Origin: Saccharopolyspora gloriosae
Lineage (GTDB): Bacteria; Actinomycetota; Actinomycetes; Mycobacteriales; Pseudonocardiaceae
Length of the DNA stretch: 64,000 nt
Reading direction: 5' to 3'
NCBI RefSeq assembly: GCF_022828475.1
Contig: NZ_CP059557.1
Coordinates: 6,309,470 to 6,373,469 of the forward strand
Both the position numbers and the translations under genes were made by a program. Positions within the stretch are counted from its first letter, which is position 1. The number at the start of each line of letters is the position of its first letter. Shown here in pieces: positions 8,806 to 17,780 of the stretch. A model generated the notes under the pieces. That model made no database searches. It was not told the origin of the DNA and saw nothing but the letters and a program-made list of their open reading frames with translations.

Positions 8806-8943
8806 GCCGCCTGCCGGGAAGGCCGCCGCCGGTCGGCGGTAGCGAAGTCGGAACGTGGTGGTCCGCGCCACCACGACCCGTGAACGACAACTTCCGAGTG
8901 GTAGTTTCCTCACGGTCTGTAACACCAGGTGCCGAGGTGGGGT

Positions 8944-11742
8944 GTGCGCAAACGCAACGAGCGGCGTAGCAGCATCGAAACGGCCTTCGAGCACCTGCGG
9001 AGCACCGTCGCGACCGCCCTCGGCGCCGCCGAGAACGAGTTCGACCGGGTCTGCGCCACCTACGCCCAACAGGAATTCGCTCAGCGCATCGCCGCCGCCG
9101 GGCTGGCCAGGGCCGAGCGGGACCCGTCGGTCGTCGGCGGCGAACCCGGCCCGGCGTTCGACGGAGCGTTGCACGAGGCCCGCGCCGAACGCGAGCAGGT
9201 GTTCACCGGCTGGACCGGGCAAGGTCCCGATCAGCTGGCCGCGCTGGTCGCCGAGGCCGCACCGGGCACCGCCGGACGCCAGTGGCAGGAATGGCTGGGC
9301 GAGACCGGCGCCGCCGAGGCGAGCGCGGCTCCGCCGCAGCTGTGGCGCATCGGCACCGGCCACGTGCCCGGATCCCCCGACCCGCGCTCGTTCCCGGTGG
9401 CCGTACCGCTGCTCGACGAGGCGCACCTGCGGATCACCTCGAGCAGGCAGGCGGGCGAGGCGCGCGAGGCGCTGGTGCAGAACCTGGTGCTGCGCATGCT
9501 CAGCCACTACAAGCCGGGCCTGGTGCGCGTGCACGTGTGGGACGTGGCGCAGCTGACCGGGACGCTGCCCGGCCTGTACCCGCTGACGAACGCGGGCCTG
9601 CTCACCGCGCACGATCCGACGCGGCTCGGCGAGATGCTGGAGGAGCTCTCCGACCACATCCGCCGGATCCACACCAGTGCGCTCAACGGCGGCCACATCT
9701 CGCTGCGGGCGCTGGCGGAGGAGACGGGACGACGCGACGAGCCGTGGCGCGTCGCGGTGCTGTTCGGCGACGGTGAACCGCTGCGCGAGGAACAGCAGCA
9801 GCAGTTGCAGCGGGTGGCGCGCAACGGACTGGCCTGCGGCGTGCAGCTGATCGTGGCCGATCTGCCGATGACCGTGAACAGTTCGGTGGAATCGGTGAAC
9901 CTGCACGCCGAGGACGCCCGGACCAGCATGACCGGACCGGAGACGGTGGTGCGGCTGGACCCGGCGCCGTCGCGGGAAGCGGTGACGAAGGCGTGCTCGG
10001 CGATCGCCGCCGAGTTCATCGCGCGCCGCTCGCGGGTCCGCACGTTCGAGGACCTGGTCCCGGAGTCGTTGTGGGCGCAGCGGTCCGCTTCGGGATTGCA
10101 GGCGCCGGCGGGTTTCCGCGAGGGCGAACCGGTGAAGGTGACGCTCGGTGACGCGAGTCCGCACACGCTGATCGGCGGGCCGAGCGGATCGGGCAAGACG
10201 AACTTCCTGTACTCGATGCTCGGCGGCATGGCCGCGCGGTACTCGCCGGACGAGCTGGAGCTGTACCTCCTGGACTTCAAGGAGGGCGTGTCGTTCGCGC
10301 AGTTCACGCCGGGCAGGCGGGATCCGACGTGGCTGCCGCACGCGCAGCTGGTCGGGGTGAACGTGAACGAGGACCGCGAGTTCGGGCTGGCGCTGCTGCG
10401 CTTCCTGTCCACCGAGATGCGCACTCGCGCGGATGCCGCGAAGGCGCACGAGGTCACGAAGCTGGAGGAACTGCGCGCCGAGAACCCGGAGGGCCGCTGG
10501 CCGCGGATCGTGGCGGTGATCGACGAGTTCCAGTACCTGTTCTCCCAGCGCGACACCGTGTCCGCGCAGGCCACGTCGCTGCTGGAGGACGTGGCTCGGC
10601 GCGGCCGGTCGCAGGGCATCCACCTGGTGCTGGCGAGCCAGGACGTGTCGGGCATCGAGGCGTTCTGGGGCAAGCCGGCGATCTTCGAGCAGTTCATCCT
10701 GCGCATCGCGCTGCCGAAGGCACGCCGGGTGCTGGCCGAGCAGAACGATGCGGCGCTGGAGCTGCCACGCTGGCACGCGGTGCTCAACCACGAGTCCGGG
10801 GTGAAGCACGGCAACGAGGTCGCGCGGATCCCGGACTCGACGACGAAGGGCACTTTCGACGAGCTGCAGCGCCGGTTGTGGGAGATGCGGCCGGAGAGCT
10901 CGGTGCCGCCCCGGCTGTTCGACGGTTCGCTGCTGCCCGCGTTGGCCTCGCTGCCGGACTTCACCCGGTTGTCGCCGGATTCCACGCCTGCGAAGGCCCT
11001 GCTGGGTCAGGTGATCGACGTCAACGGCACGGCGGCGGTGATGCGGATGGACCGCTCTCCCGGCCGGAACATCGCGGTGATCGGCTCGGTGCGAGTGGAC
11101 GCGGTGAGCGTGCTGGGTGCGGCGGCGTTGTCGCTGGCCCGCCAGCACCGGACGGGCCAGGTGCGGTTCACGCTGCTGAGCCTGGTCGAGGAAGTCGCGT
11201 CGGACGCCGCGGAACTGGCCGAGGCGCTGGAGGGAATGGGCCACGAGGTGCTGATCCAGCATGGGGTGGACCAGGCCGTGAAGATCGTCCCCGAGCTCGC
11301 CGCGAAGGTGGACGACCGCGCCACCAGCGAGGGCGCGGACACCGTTCCGGAGTACGTGCTGTGCTACGGGGTCGACGCGGCGCACTCGGCGATGGAGAAG
11401 AAGGACCCGAGCACCTTCACCAGCGGCCTCGACCAGCTGCGGAAACTGCTCAAGCAGGGGCCGGAGCAGCGGGTGCACGTGCTGGGCTGGTGGCGCAGCG
11501 CGCAGCGGTTGAAGACGACGCTGATGGGACCGGTGGACGAGATCGGCGCGTGGGTGGCGTTCGACGTGCACGGCCAGGAGCTGTCCAGTTTCGCCGCGGG
11601 CCAGCTGGTGCACTGGTCGCCGCGGGCTCGGCGCGGGCTGTTCTTCGACCGTTCCGTGCACGCGCAGCCGGAGGTGGTGCTGCCGTTCGACTTGACCGAC
11701 GCGTCGGCGGCACCGACGGGCGATCGGGAGGACGCGGAATGA
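8944..11742 (+). CDS. Soluble FtsK/SpoIIIE-family ATPase
   Basis: A 932-residue ATPase. The first ~400 residues are helical with no membrane segment, which separates it from FtsK and EccC. The motor domain has Walker A G-G-P-S-G-S-G-K-T-N (Lys418) and Walker B I-V-A-V-I-D-E-F-Q-Y (Asp527/Glu528), then R-R-G-R-S-Q-G-I-H-L-V-L-A-S-Q-D, the classical FtsK/HerA sensor region. A second, P-loop-like segment near residue 710-720 (A-V-I-G-S-V-R) lacks the Lys, so the C-terminal third looks like a degenerate second motor, as in EccC. GTG 8944 follows GAGGTGG; GTG 8929 is an in-frame alternative. The stop overlaps the next start (ATGA). The substrate, DNA or protein, cannot be told from sequence. Confidence 0.85.
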   Translation: MRKRNERRSSIETAFEHLRSTVATALGAAENEFDRVCATYAQQEFAQRIAAAGLARAERDPSVVGGEPGPAFDGALHEARAEREQVFTGWTGQGPDQLAALVAEAAPGTAGRQWQEWLGETGAAEASAAPPQLWRIGTGHVPGSPDPRSFPVAVPLLDEAHLRITSSRQAGEAREALVQNLVLRMLSHYKPGLVRVHVWDVAQLTGTLPGLYPLTNAGLLTAHDPTRLGEMLEELSDHIRRIHTSALNGGHISLRALAEETGRRDEPWRVAVLFGDGEPLREEQQQQLQRVARNGLACGVQLIVADLPMTVNSSVESVNLHAEDARTSMTGPETVVRLDPAPSREAVTKACSAIAAEFIARRSRVRTFEDLVPESLWAQRSASGLQAPAGFREGEPVKVTLGDASPHTLIGGPSGSGKTNFLYSMLGGMAARYSPDELELYLLDFKEGVSFAQFTPGRRDPTWLPHAQLVGVNVNEDREFGLALLRFLSTEMRTRADAAKAHEVTKLEELRAENPEGRWPRIVAVIDEFQYLFSQRDTVSAQATSLLEDVARRGRSQGIHLVLASQDVSGIEAFWGKPAIFEQFILRIALPKARRVLAEQNDAALELPRWHAVLNHESGVKHGNEVARIPDSTTKGTFDELQRRLWEMRPESSVPPRLFDGSLLPALASLPDFTRLSPDSTPAKALLGQVIDVNGTAAVMRMDRSPGRNIAVIGSVRVDAVSVLGAAALSLARQHRTGQVRFTLLSLVEEVASDAAELAEALEGMGHEVLIQHGVDQAVKIVPELAAKVDDRATSEGADTVPEYVLCYGVDAAHSAMEKKDPSTFTSGLDQLRKLLKQGPEQRVHVLGWWRSAQRLKTTLMGPVDEIGAWVAFDVHGQELSSFAAGQLVHWSPRARRGLFFDRSVHAQPEVVLPFDLTDASAAPTGDREDAE

Positions 11743-12125
11743 GCGAGGTTCCGGCGGCGGCGCGGTACAAGGAGATCATCGCGACGGCGACCAGCGCGGC
11801 GGAGCGGATGCGCGAGCACGAGCGGGAGAAGTCGGCTCGGCTGGCGCAGGAGGTCGCGGCGGCCGGGGAGCGGATCACGGAGGCCGCGGAGGTCCGCGAC
11901 GAGGTCATCGAGGACGTGGAGCGGCGCTGGAAGCACGCCATGCAGGCGTTGTGGGACGAGCGCTGGATGCGGGTGACGCCGATGCCCGCGCCGGAACGCC
12001 GGGTGGCTCCGGGCCGCGCGGAGGACCTGATCGCCTCGGTGCAGTCGGCGTACATGACGTTGCGCAGGTCCTTGGAGAAGTCCCGCTGGTCGCCGTCGTT
12101 GCGCCGGGGCAAGAACCCGGAGTGA
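11739..12125 (+). CDS. Coiled-coil protein, last gene of the FtsK-type locus
   Basis: A 128-residue, highly charged protein starting at the ATG that overlaps the ATPase stop codon (ATGA), so it is translationally coupled. Residues about 8-68 are a continuous Glu/Arg/Ala-rich helix likely to form a coiled coil. The C-terminal half has a conserved-looking Trp-rich patch (R-R-W-K-H-A-M-Q-A-L-W) and a basic end. No family is recognised. Coupling implies it works in fixed amounts with the ATPase, perhaps as an adaptor. Confidence 0.75.
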   Translation: MSEVPAAARYKEIIATATSAAERMREHEREKSARLAQEVAAAGERITEAAEVRDEVIEDVERRWKHAMQALWDERWMRVTPMPAPERRVAPGRAEDLIASVQSAYMTLRRSLEKSRWSPSLRRGKNPE

Positions 12126-12320
12126 TCTTGCCTCTTCGGGCGGACCTGGTTCGATTTCGTTAGCGATACCACCGCGCCGCCGGGAATGATCCGCCCCACC
12201 GCGAGGTTTCTCCATCGGGGCGCCATCGCGCACGGGTCACCGGGCGCGGCCATCATGTGGACGGCGACCCTTGCTGCACACTATTTCCGACACGAATCAG
12301 TTTCGTATATGGAGGCCAGC

Positions 12321-13340
<1,020 letters not shown>

Positions 13341-13359
13341 TCGCTGCTCGGTTGGCTTT

Positions 13360-13690
13360 GGTGGTCGGGTAGCGGAACCTCAGTGAGCCTCTCGCTGCGG
13401 GATCTTTTTCCCAAGTGGCTCCGCCACGAGGGAAAAAGCTGTCCTCGCGAGAGGCTCACTGAGAACCCGCCGGTGGTCGTTTTCTTGACGTGGGCTATGT
13501 GCTTCGCACATACAGGCACGGCCTTCGGCCGCAAGGCAGGCGGGGCTTCGCCCGCCCTTCGCGGACTTCGCCGCCAAAAGCACGGCTACGCCGCAAGGCA
13601 CGGCCTTCGGCCGCAAGGCAGGCGGGGCTTCGCCCGCCCTTCGCGGACTCCGCCGCCACAAGCACGGCTACGCCGCAAAGCACGGCATTG
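13360..13690 (+). repeat. Dispersed repeat element, copy B (covarying stem-loop plus hairpin tail)
   Basis: Plus-strand copy. Outer stem CTCAGTGAGCCTCTCGC at 13379-13395 pairs perfectly with 13447-13463. The inner hairpin has T5/A5 runs and two mismatches. The tail (about 13485-13690) is longer than in copies A and C because an 82-bp block is duplicated. It fills most of the 387-base gap between the convergent oxidoreductase and FAD-oxidase genes; no other gene is seen there. Confidence 0.85.
13515..13678 (+). repeat. 82-bp tandem duplication of small hairpins
   Basis: Two head-to-tail copies (13515-13596 and 13597-13678) differ at only a few positions. Each contains several perfect short palindromes with three-base loops, such as CGGCC-TTC-GGCCG, GGGC-TTC-GCCC and GGC-TAC-GCC. 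It is part of repeat copy B. Confidence 0.85.
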
Positions 13691-13727
13691 TTGTCGGCGA
13701 GGCGACGATCAAGCCGGTCTGCTCAGG

Positions 13728-15386
13728 TCAAGGGATCAGCTTGCCCGGGTTGAGGATTCCGGTCGGGTCCACTTCGCGCTTGACCGCGGCGAGGAGCCCC
13801 GTGCCGATCGAACCGATCTCCGATTCGAGCCACGGCAGGTGCTCCGTGCCCACCGCGTGGTGATGGGTGAGGGTGCCCCGGCCCGAGTCGTGGCCGGGGA
13901 CGCGGTGGGTGATGGCGTCCGTGGCCGCGGTCTTCGCCCGCTGCCACTGGCCGATCGGATCGTCCGCGCTGCGGGCCGCCAGCACCGTGAAGTACAGCGA
14001 GGCGCCCGTCTCGTAAGCGTGCGAAATGTGGCACATGACGATCGGCGCGCGCCCGTCGCGCTCCAGCTCGCGCACCAGCGCGGCGCGCACCGCCGAGCGC
14101 AGCTCGGTGAGCCGGGACCAGCACGTCGCGGTCTCCAGCGTCTCCACGCACACGCCGACGTCGAGCAGCGCGTCTCGCTGCCGCGGACCGGCGAACCTGT
14201 TGGCGTGCCAGGCTTCCCCGCCGCGCGGACCGAGTCGCATCGAGCGGAAACCGCTCAGCGCCCGCAACGTCGCCGCACGACGCTGCTTGAGCTCCACACC
14301 GCTGGTGGACTCCCAGCCGAGGACCAGCAGGCACGGCTCACTGATCCGCCTGCCCAGCAACAACGTGCGCAGTGCACGTGACTTCACACCGCCGGAGAGC
14401 TCCAGCTGCACCGCGGTTTCGTCCACATCGGACATTCGGGTGACGTCGGCGAGCACCCGCTGCTGAGCCAGCGTGCGCACCGCCTCCTGGGCGGACTGCC
14501 AGCCGTCCAGCACCAGCGCCTCGTACCGCATCTCGGTGGGCTTGGGCCGCACCCGCAGCGCCACCTCGGTGATGACGCCCAGCGCGCCCTCCCCGCCGAC
14601 GGCGAGCTGGCGCAGGTCGGGACCTGCGGCCGAAGCGGGCGCGGAGCCGAGCCGCCACTCCCCCGCCGGGGTCGCCACCCGCACGCCCTCGACCATGTCC
14701 GCGAACCGCCCGTAGCCCGCCGAGGCCTGACCGGCCGAGCGGGTCGCGGCGAACCCGCCGATGGTGGCGCGCTCGAACGACTGCGGGAAGTGCCCCAGCG
14801 TGAAGCCGTGCGCCGCCAGCAACGACTCCGCCTCCGGTGCCCGGACGCCCGCCTGCAGCACCGCGATCCGCGACACCGGATCCACCGAGATCAGCCGATC
14901 CAGCCGAGCAAGATCCAGCGCCACGACCGCCGCTTTTCCGCCGCGCAGCGCGGCGACCCCGCCGACGACGGAGGTACCGCCACCGAACGGCACCACGGCC
15001 ACGTCGTGACGCACGCACACTTCGAGGACCTGCTGGACCTGCGCCGGATCCGCGGGCAGCAACACCGCGTCCGGAATCGCCAGATCCGTGCCGTCGCGGC
15101 GACGCACCAGATCGCTGTAGGACAGGCCACCGGCACGCCCCAGGCGAGCGGTCGCCCCGGTCTGCACCTGGTGCTCCCCGAGCAGTTCCGCGAGCTCCGC
15201 GCGGGCCTTGTCCGGCAATGCGCCGTCCGGCACGTCCAGCAGCGACGCGGGCGCGGCCGGCGTGGTGACCCCGCCGAGCCCGATGCGCGCGGACAACCAG
15301 CGCAAGGCGTGCGCGGGCAATGGGGCCGCACCGGCCCCGGAGGGCGTCCAGCCACCTCGCAGGGTGTGGTCGATCAACTCGCTCAC
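13728..15386 (-). CDS. FAD-linked oxidase, alkyldihydroxyacetonephosphate synthase-like
   Basis: A 552-residue flavoprotein of the vanillyl-alcohol-oxidase/PCMH class. Residues about 105-280 form the FAD-binding domain, with V-V-P-F-G-G-G-T-S-V-V-G-G, S-F-E-R-A-T-I-G-G-F-A-A-T-R-S-A-G-Q and G-G-E-G-A-L-G-V-I-T-E. The C-terminal cap carries C-H-I-S-H-A-Y-E-T-G and the T-H-H-H-A-V-G motif typical of alkyl-DHAP synthase-like proteins, then L-N-P-G-K at the end. Alkyl-DHAP synthase makes the ether bond of ether lipids, but many bacterial members have unknown substrates. It starts at GTG 15386, only 16 bases from the divergent TetR start. Pairing with glpD across that regulator suggests glycerol-phosphate or ether-lipid metabolism. 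Confidence 0.85.
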   Translation of the reverse strand: MSELIDHTLRGGWTPSGAGAAPLPAHALRWLSARIGLGGVTTPAAPASLLDVPDGALPDKARAELAELLGEHQVQTGATARLGRAGGLSYSDLVRRRDGTDLAIPDAVLLPADPAQVQQVLEVCVRHDVAVVPFGGGTSVVGGVAALRGGKAAVVALDLARLDRLISVDPVSRIAVLQAGVRAPEAESLLAAHGFTLGHFPQSFERATIGGFAATRSAGQASAGYGRFADMVEGVRVATPAGEWRLGSAPASAAGPDLRQLAVGGEGALGVITEVALRVRPKPTEMRYEALVLDGWQSAQEAVRTLAQQRVLADVTRMSDVDETAVQLELSGGVKSRALRTLLLGRRISEPCLLVLGWESTSGVELKQRRAATLRALSGFRSMRLGPRGGEAWHANRFAGPRQRDALLDVGVCVETLETATCWSRLTELRSAVRAALVRELERDGRAPIVMCHISHAYETGASLYFTVLAARSADDPIGQWQRAKTAATDAITHRVPGHDSGRGTLTHHHAVGTEHLPWLESEIGSIGTGLLAAVKREVDPTGILNPGKLIP

Positions 15387-15402
15387 CAGTACAGTGTTAC
15401 AT

Positions 15403-16059
15403 ATGACGTCGCAACGTCACAGCGCTGCAGGCTGGCCGGGACTGCCCGCCCGGACCGCGACGAACCGCGTCGAGGACACCGAGATCCTGCGTGCCACCCG
15501 GGACAGCGTGCTCGAACACGGCGTGCGGCGCACCACCCTCACCGAGATCGCCCGCCGCGCCCGGATCAGCCGGATGACGCTGTACCGGCGCTTCCCCGAC
15601 GTCACCAGCCTCGTCGGAACCTTGATGACCAGGGACTTCTGCACGATCCTGCGGAACTCCCGGGAGCACGAGGGCACCGGCACCGCCCGCGAACGGCTGG
15701 TCGTCGCCGCCCTCGAAACCGTCCGGCAACTCCAGGACTCGGCCCTGCTGCGGCAGGTCCTCGACACCGATCCCGAGCTGCTGCTGCCGTACCTCGTCGA
15801 ACGCCTCGGCAGCACCCAGCTCGCCGCGGAACGCTTCCTGCTGGATTACCTCACCGAAGGACACCTCGACGGTTCGGTGCGCCGCTCCGATCCCGCCGCG
15901 CAGGCCAGAGCACTGCTCCTGCTCGTCCAGTCCTTCGTGGTCTCCGCCCGTCTCGCCGCCGAAACGGAACCCGCCGCGATGAGCCGCGAACTCGCCGCAC
16001 TGCTCGACGCGGCGCTGCGCCCGGCCCCCGCCCGACCAGCCTTCCCGGAGGCCCCATGA
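15403..16059 (+). CDS. TetR-family transcriptional regulator
   Basis: A 218-residue regulator. ATG 15403 gives the usual TetR length; a longer upstream frame would run through the divergent gene. The helix-turn-helix lies at about residues 30-75 (E-I-L-R-A-T-R, then T-L-T-E-I-A-R-R-A-R-I-S-R-M-T-L-Y-R-R-F). The rest is the helical ligand-binding domain. The stop overlaps the glpD start (ATGA), so regulator and dehydrogenase share a message. A 16-bp palindrome covers its own start region, which suggests it represses itself and the divergent oxidase. The ligand is unknown. Confidence 0.88.
   Translation: MTSQRHSAAGWPGLPARTATNRVEDTEILRATRDSVLEHGVRRTTLTEIARRARISRMTLYRRFPDVTSLVGTLMTRDFCTILRNSREHEGTGTARERLVVAALETVRQLQDSALLRQVLDTDPELLLPYLVERLGSTQLAAERFLLDYLTEGHLDGSVRRSDPAAQARALLLLVQSFVVSARLAAETEPAAMSRELAALLDAALRPAPARPAFPEAP
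15404..15419. promoter_or_regulatory. Candidate TetR operator overlapping the TetR start codon
   Basis: A perfect inverted repeat, TGACGT-cgca-ACGTCA, begins one base into the tetR start codon and lies 18 bases from the start of the divergent FAD-oxidase gene. Size and place fit an autoregulatory operator; binding itself is inferred. Confidence 0.5.
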
Positions 16060-17633
16060 GCACCACGCCGCTGCCCGCAGGCTCCCTGCGCGCCACCTCG
16101 CTCAACACCGCCCGCCGCGAAACCGAACTGTCCGCGGTGGCCGACGAGACGCTGGACCTGCTGGTGATCGGCGGCGGCGTCACCGGCACCGGAGTGGCCC
16201 TCGACGCCGCCTCCCGCGGCCTGCGAGTAGCGCTGGTGGAAGCCGACGACCTCGCCTGGGGAACGTCGCGCTGGTCCAGCAAGCTCGTCCACGGTGGACT
16301 GCGCTACCTCGCGCACGGCGACCTGGCGACGGCCCGGGAGAGCGCCGTCGAACGCGACGTGCTGATGACCCGCACCGCCCCGCACCTGGTGCGCACCCTG
16401 CCGCAGCTGATCCCGTTGCACGACACCGTTTCCCGCAAGTCCGAGGCGGTGCTCACCGCCGGACTGCACGCGGGCGACGCGCTGCGCCGCACCGCTCGGA
16501 CACCGATGGCCGTGCTGCCCGCACCGCGCCGGGTCCCCGCCGTCGAAGCGGGCGCGCTCGTGCCGGGCCTGCGCACCGAGGGACTTCGCGGCGGTCTGCT
16601 CAGCTACGACGGTCAGCTCATCGACGACGCGCGGCTCGTGGTCGCACTCGCCCGCACCGCCGCCGGATTCGGCGCACGCGTCCTCACCCGCGTGCGCGCG
16701 ACCGCGCTGGACCGGCACGGCGCCGACACCGTCGATCAGCGCACCGGGCAGCGGCTGCGGTTGTCGGCCCGGGCCGTGGTGAACGCGACCGGCGTGTGGG
16801 CCGGGGAACTCGACCCGGACATCAAGCTGCGCCCGTCCCGCGGTTCGCACCTGGTCATCAACGCCGATGCCGCCGGGATCACCGCAACCGCGCTGACCTT
16901 GCCCGCCGAGTCCGGACGGTTCCTGTTGCTGCTGCCGCAAACCGACGGCACCGCTTACCTGGGACTCACCGACGAACCCGTGCACGGCCCCATTCCCGCC
17001 GTACCGGAAGTCCCGGAGTCCGATGTGGACTACCTGCTCAACGCGGTGCGCGGTGTGCTCGGTGCACCGCTGGGCCGGGAGCACGTGCTCGGATCGTTCG
17101 CCGGACTGCGGCCGCTGCTGGACGAACCAGCGGGCAAGCGCAAAGCCGCCTCCGCCGACCTGTCCCGCAGGCACGCGGTGCGCACCTCGCCGGACGGCGT
17201 GGTCACCGTCGTCGGCGGCAAGCTCACCACCTACCGGCGGATGGCCGCCGAAGCCGTGGACACCGCGGTCCGCGCCGCCGGGCTTCCCGCAGGCCCCTCC
17301 CGCACCACCGCGGTGCCGCTGGTCGGGGCCGCGGACCGGGCGCAGCTGCACCGGACCGAGGCGGCGCCCGGACTCGTGGCGCGCTACGGCACGGAAGCCG
17401 GCCGGGTCGCCGCGCTCGCCGAACTGGACCCGGACCTCGCCGAGCCGGTCGCGCCCGGAACCGAGCTCACCGCCGCCGAAGTGCTGTGGGCGGTGCGGCA
17501 CGAAGGCGCGCTCGACACCGACGACGTCCTCGACCGGCGCACCCGTCTCGGGCTGCGCCCGGAGCTACGGGCGACGGCGCTGCCCGTGGTCACCGCCCTC
17601 GTCGACAAGGCCCTGCACGGCCTGCTCGACTGA
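16056..17633 (+). CDS. glpD: Glycerol-3-phosphate dehydrogenase (FAD, aerobic type)
   Basis: A 525-residue flavoprotein that oxidises sn-glycerol-3-phosphate to dihydroxyacetone phosphate and passes electrons to the quinone pool. The FAD fold is G-G-G-V-T-G-T-G at residues 39-46. The family signatures W-G-T-S-R-W-S-S-K-L-V-H-G-G-L-R-Y-L and V-G-G-K-L-T-T-Y-R-R-M-A are intact, and the C-terminal helical domain is present. GGAGG lies 5 bases before ATG 16056, which overlaps the tetR stop. The gene is probably controlled by that regulator. A standard-length, intact enzyme. Confidence 0.93.
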   Translation: MSTTPLPAGSLRATSLNTARRETELSAVADETLDLLVIGGGVTGTGVALDAASRGLRVALVEADDLAWGTSRWSSKLVHGGLRYLAHGDLATARESAVERDVLMTRTAPHLVRTLPQLIPLHDTVSRKSEAVLTAGLHAGDALRRTARTPMAVLPAPRRVPAVEAGALVPGLRTEGLRGGLLSYDGQLIDDARLVVALARTAAGFGARVLTRVRATALDRHGADTVDQRTGQRLRLSARAVVNATGVWAGELDPDIKLRPSRGSHLVINADAAGITATALTLPAESGRFLLLLPQTDGTAYLGLTDEPVHGPIPAVPEVPESDVDYLLNAVRGVLGAPLGREHVLGSFAGLRPLLDEPAGKRKAASADLSRRHAVRTSPDGVVTVVGGKLTTYRRMAAEAVDTAVRAAGLPAGPSRTTAVPLVGAADRAQLHRTEAAPGLVARYGTEAGRVAALAELDPDLAEPVAPGTELTAAEVLWAVRHEGALDTDDVLDRRTRLGLRPELRATALPVVTALVDKALHGLLD

Positions 17634-17780
17634 GGCGCCCGCGCCGCACGATCCGGTCGGCGGCCTGCGTGATCGAATGGGCGTGCCCCGACCTTGAGAA
17701 GTACCCCGAACCGGACCGACCCTCGACCTCGTCAGGCACGATGATTCGCAAGCGGTACCGGACCGGAGGAGGCGTTGCAC

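Noticed and set aside
8506..11661. 1051-residue open frame on the minus strand opposite the FtsK-type ATPase
   Set aside because: It mirrors the high-GC third-position bias of the real gene, is Arg/His/Leu-rich, and has no domain or ribosome binding site.
13515..13678. Regularly spaced repeats as a CRISPR array
   Set aside because: Contiguous tandem duplication without unique spacers and no cas genes nearby.
13500..13690. UUCG-type tetraloops in the hairpin tail
   Set aside because: With best pairing the loops are three bases (TTC, TAC, TCC); a C(UUCG)G tetraloop would break the next base pair.
13383..14381. 332-residue plus-strand frame through repeat copy B and the FAD oxidase
   Set aside because: Its first part translates hairpin repeats and the rest is antisense to a real gene.
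15846..17501. 551-residue minus-strand frame opposite glpD
   Set aside because: Shadow of glpD, whose motifs and start are clear.
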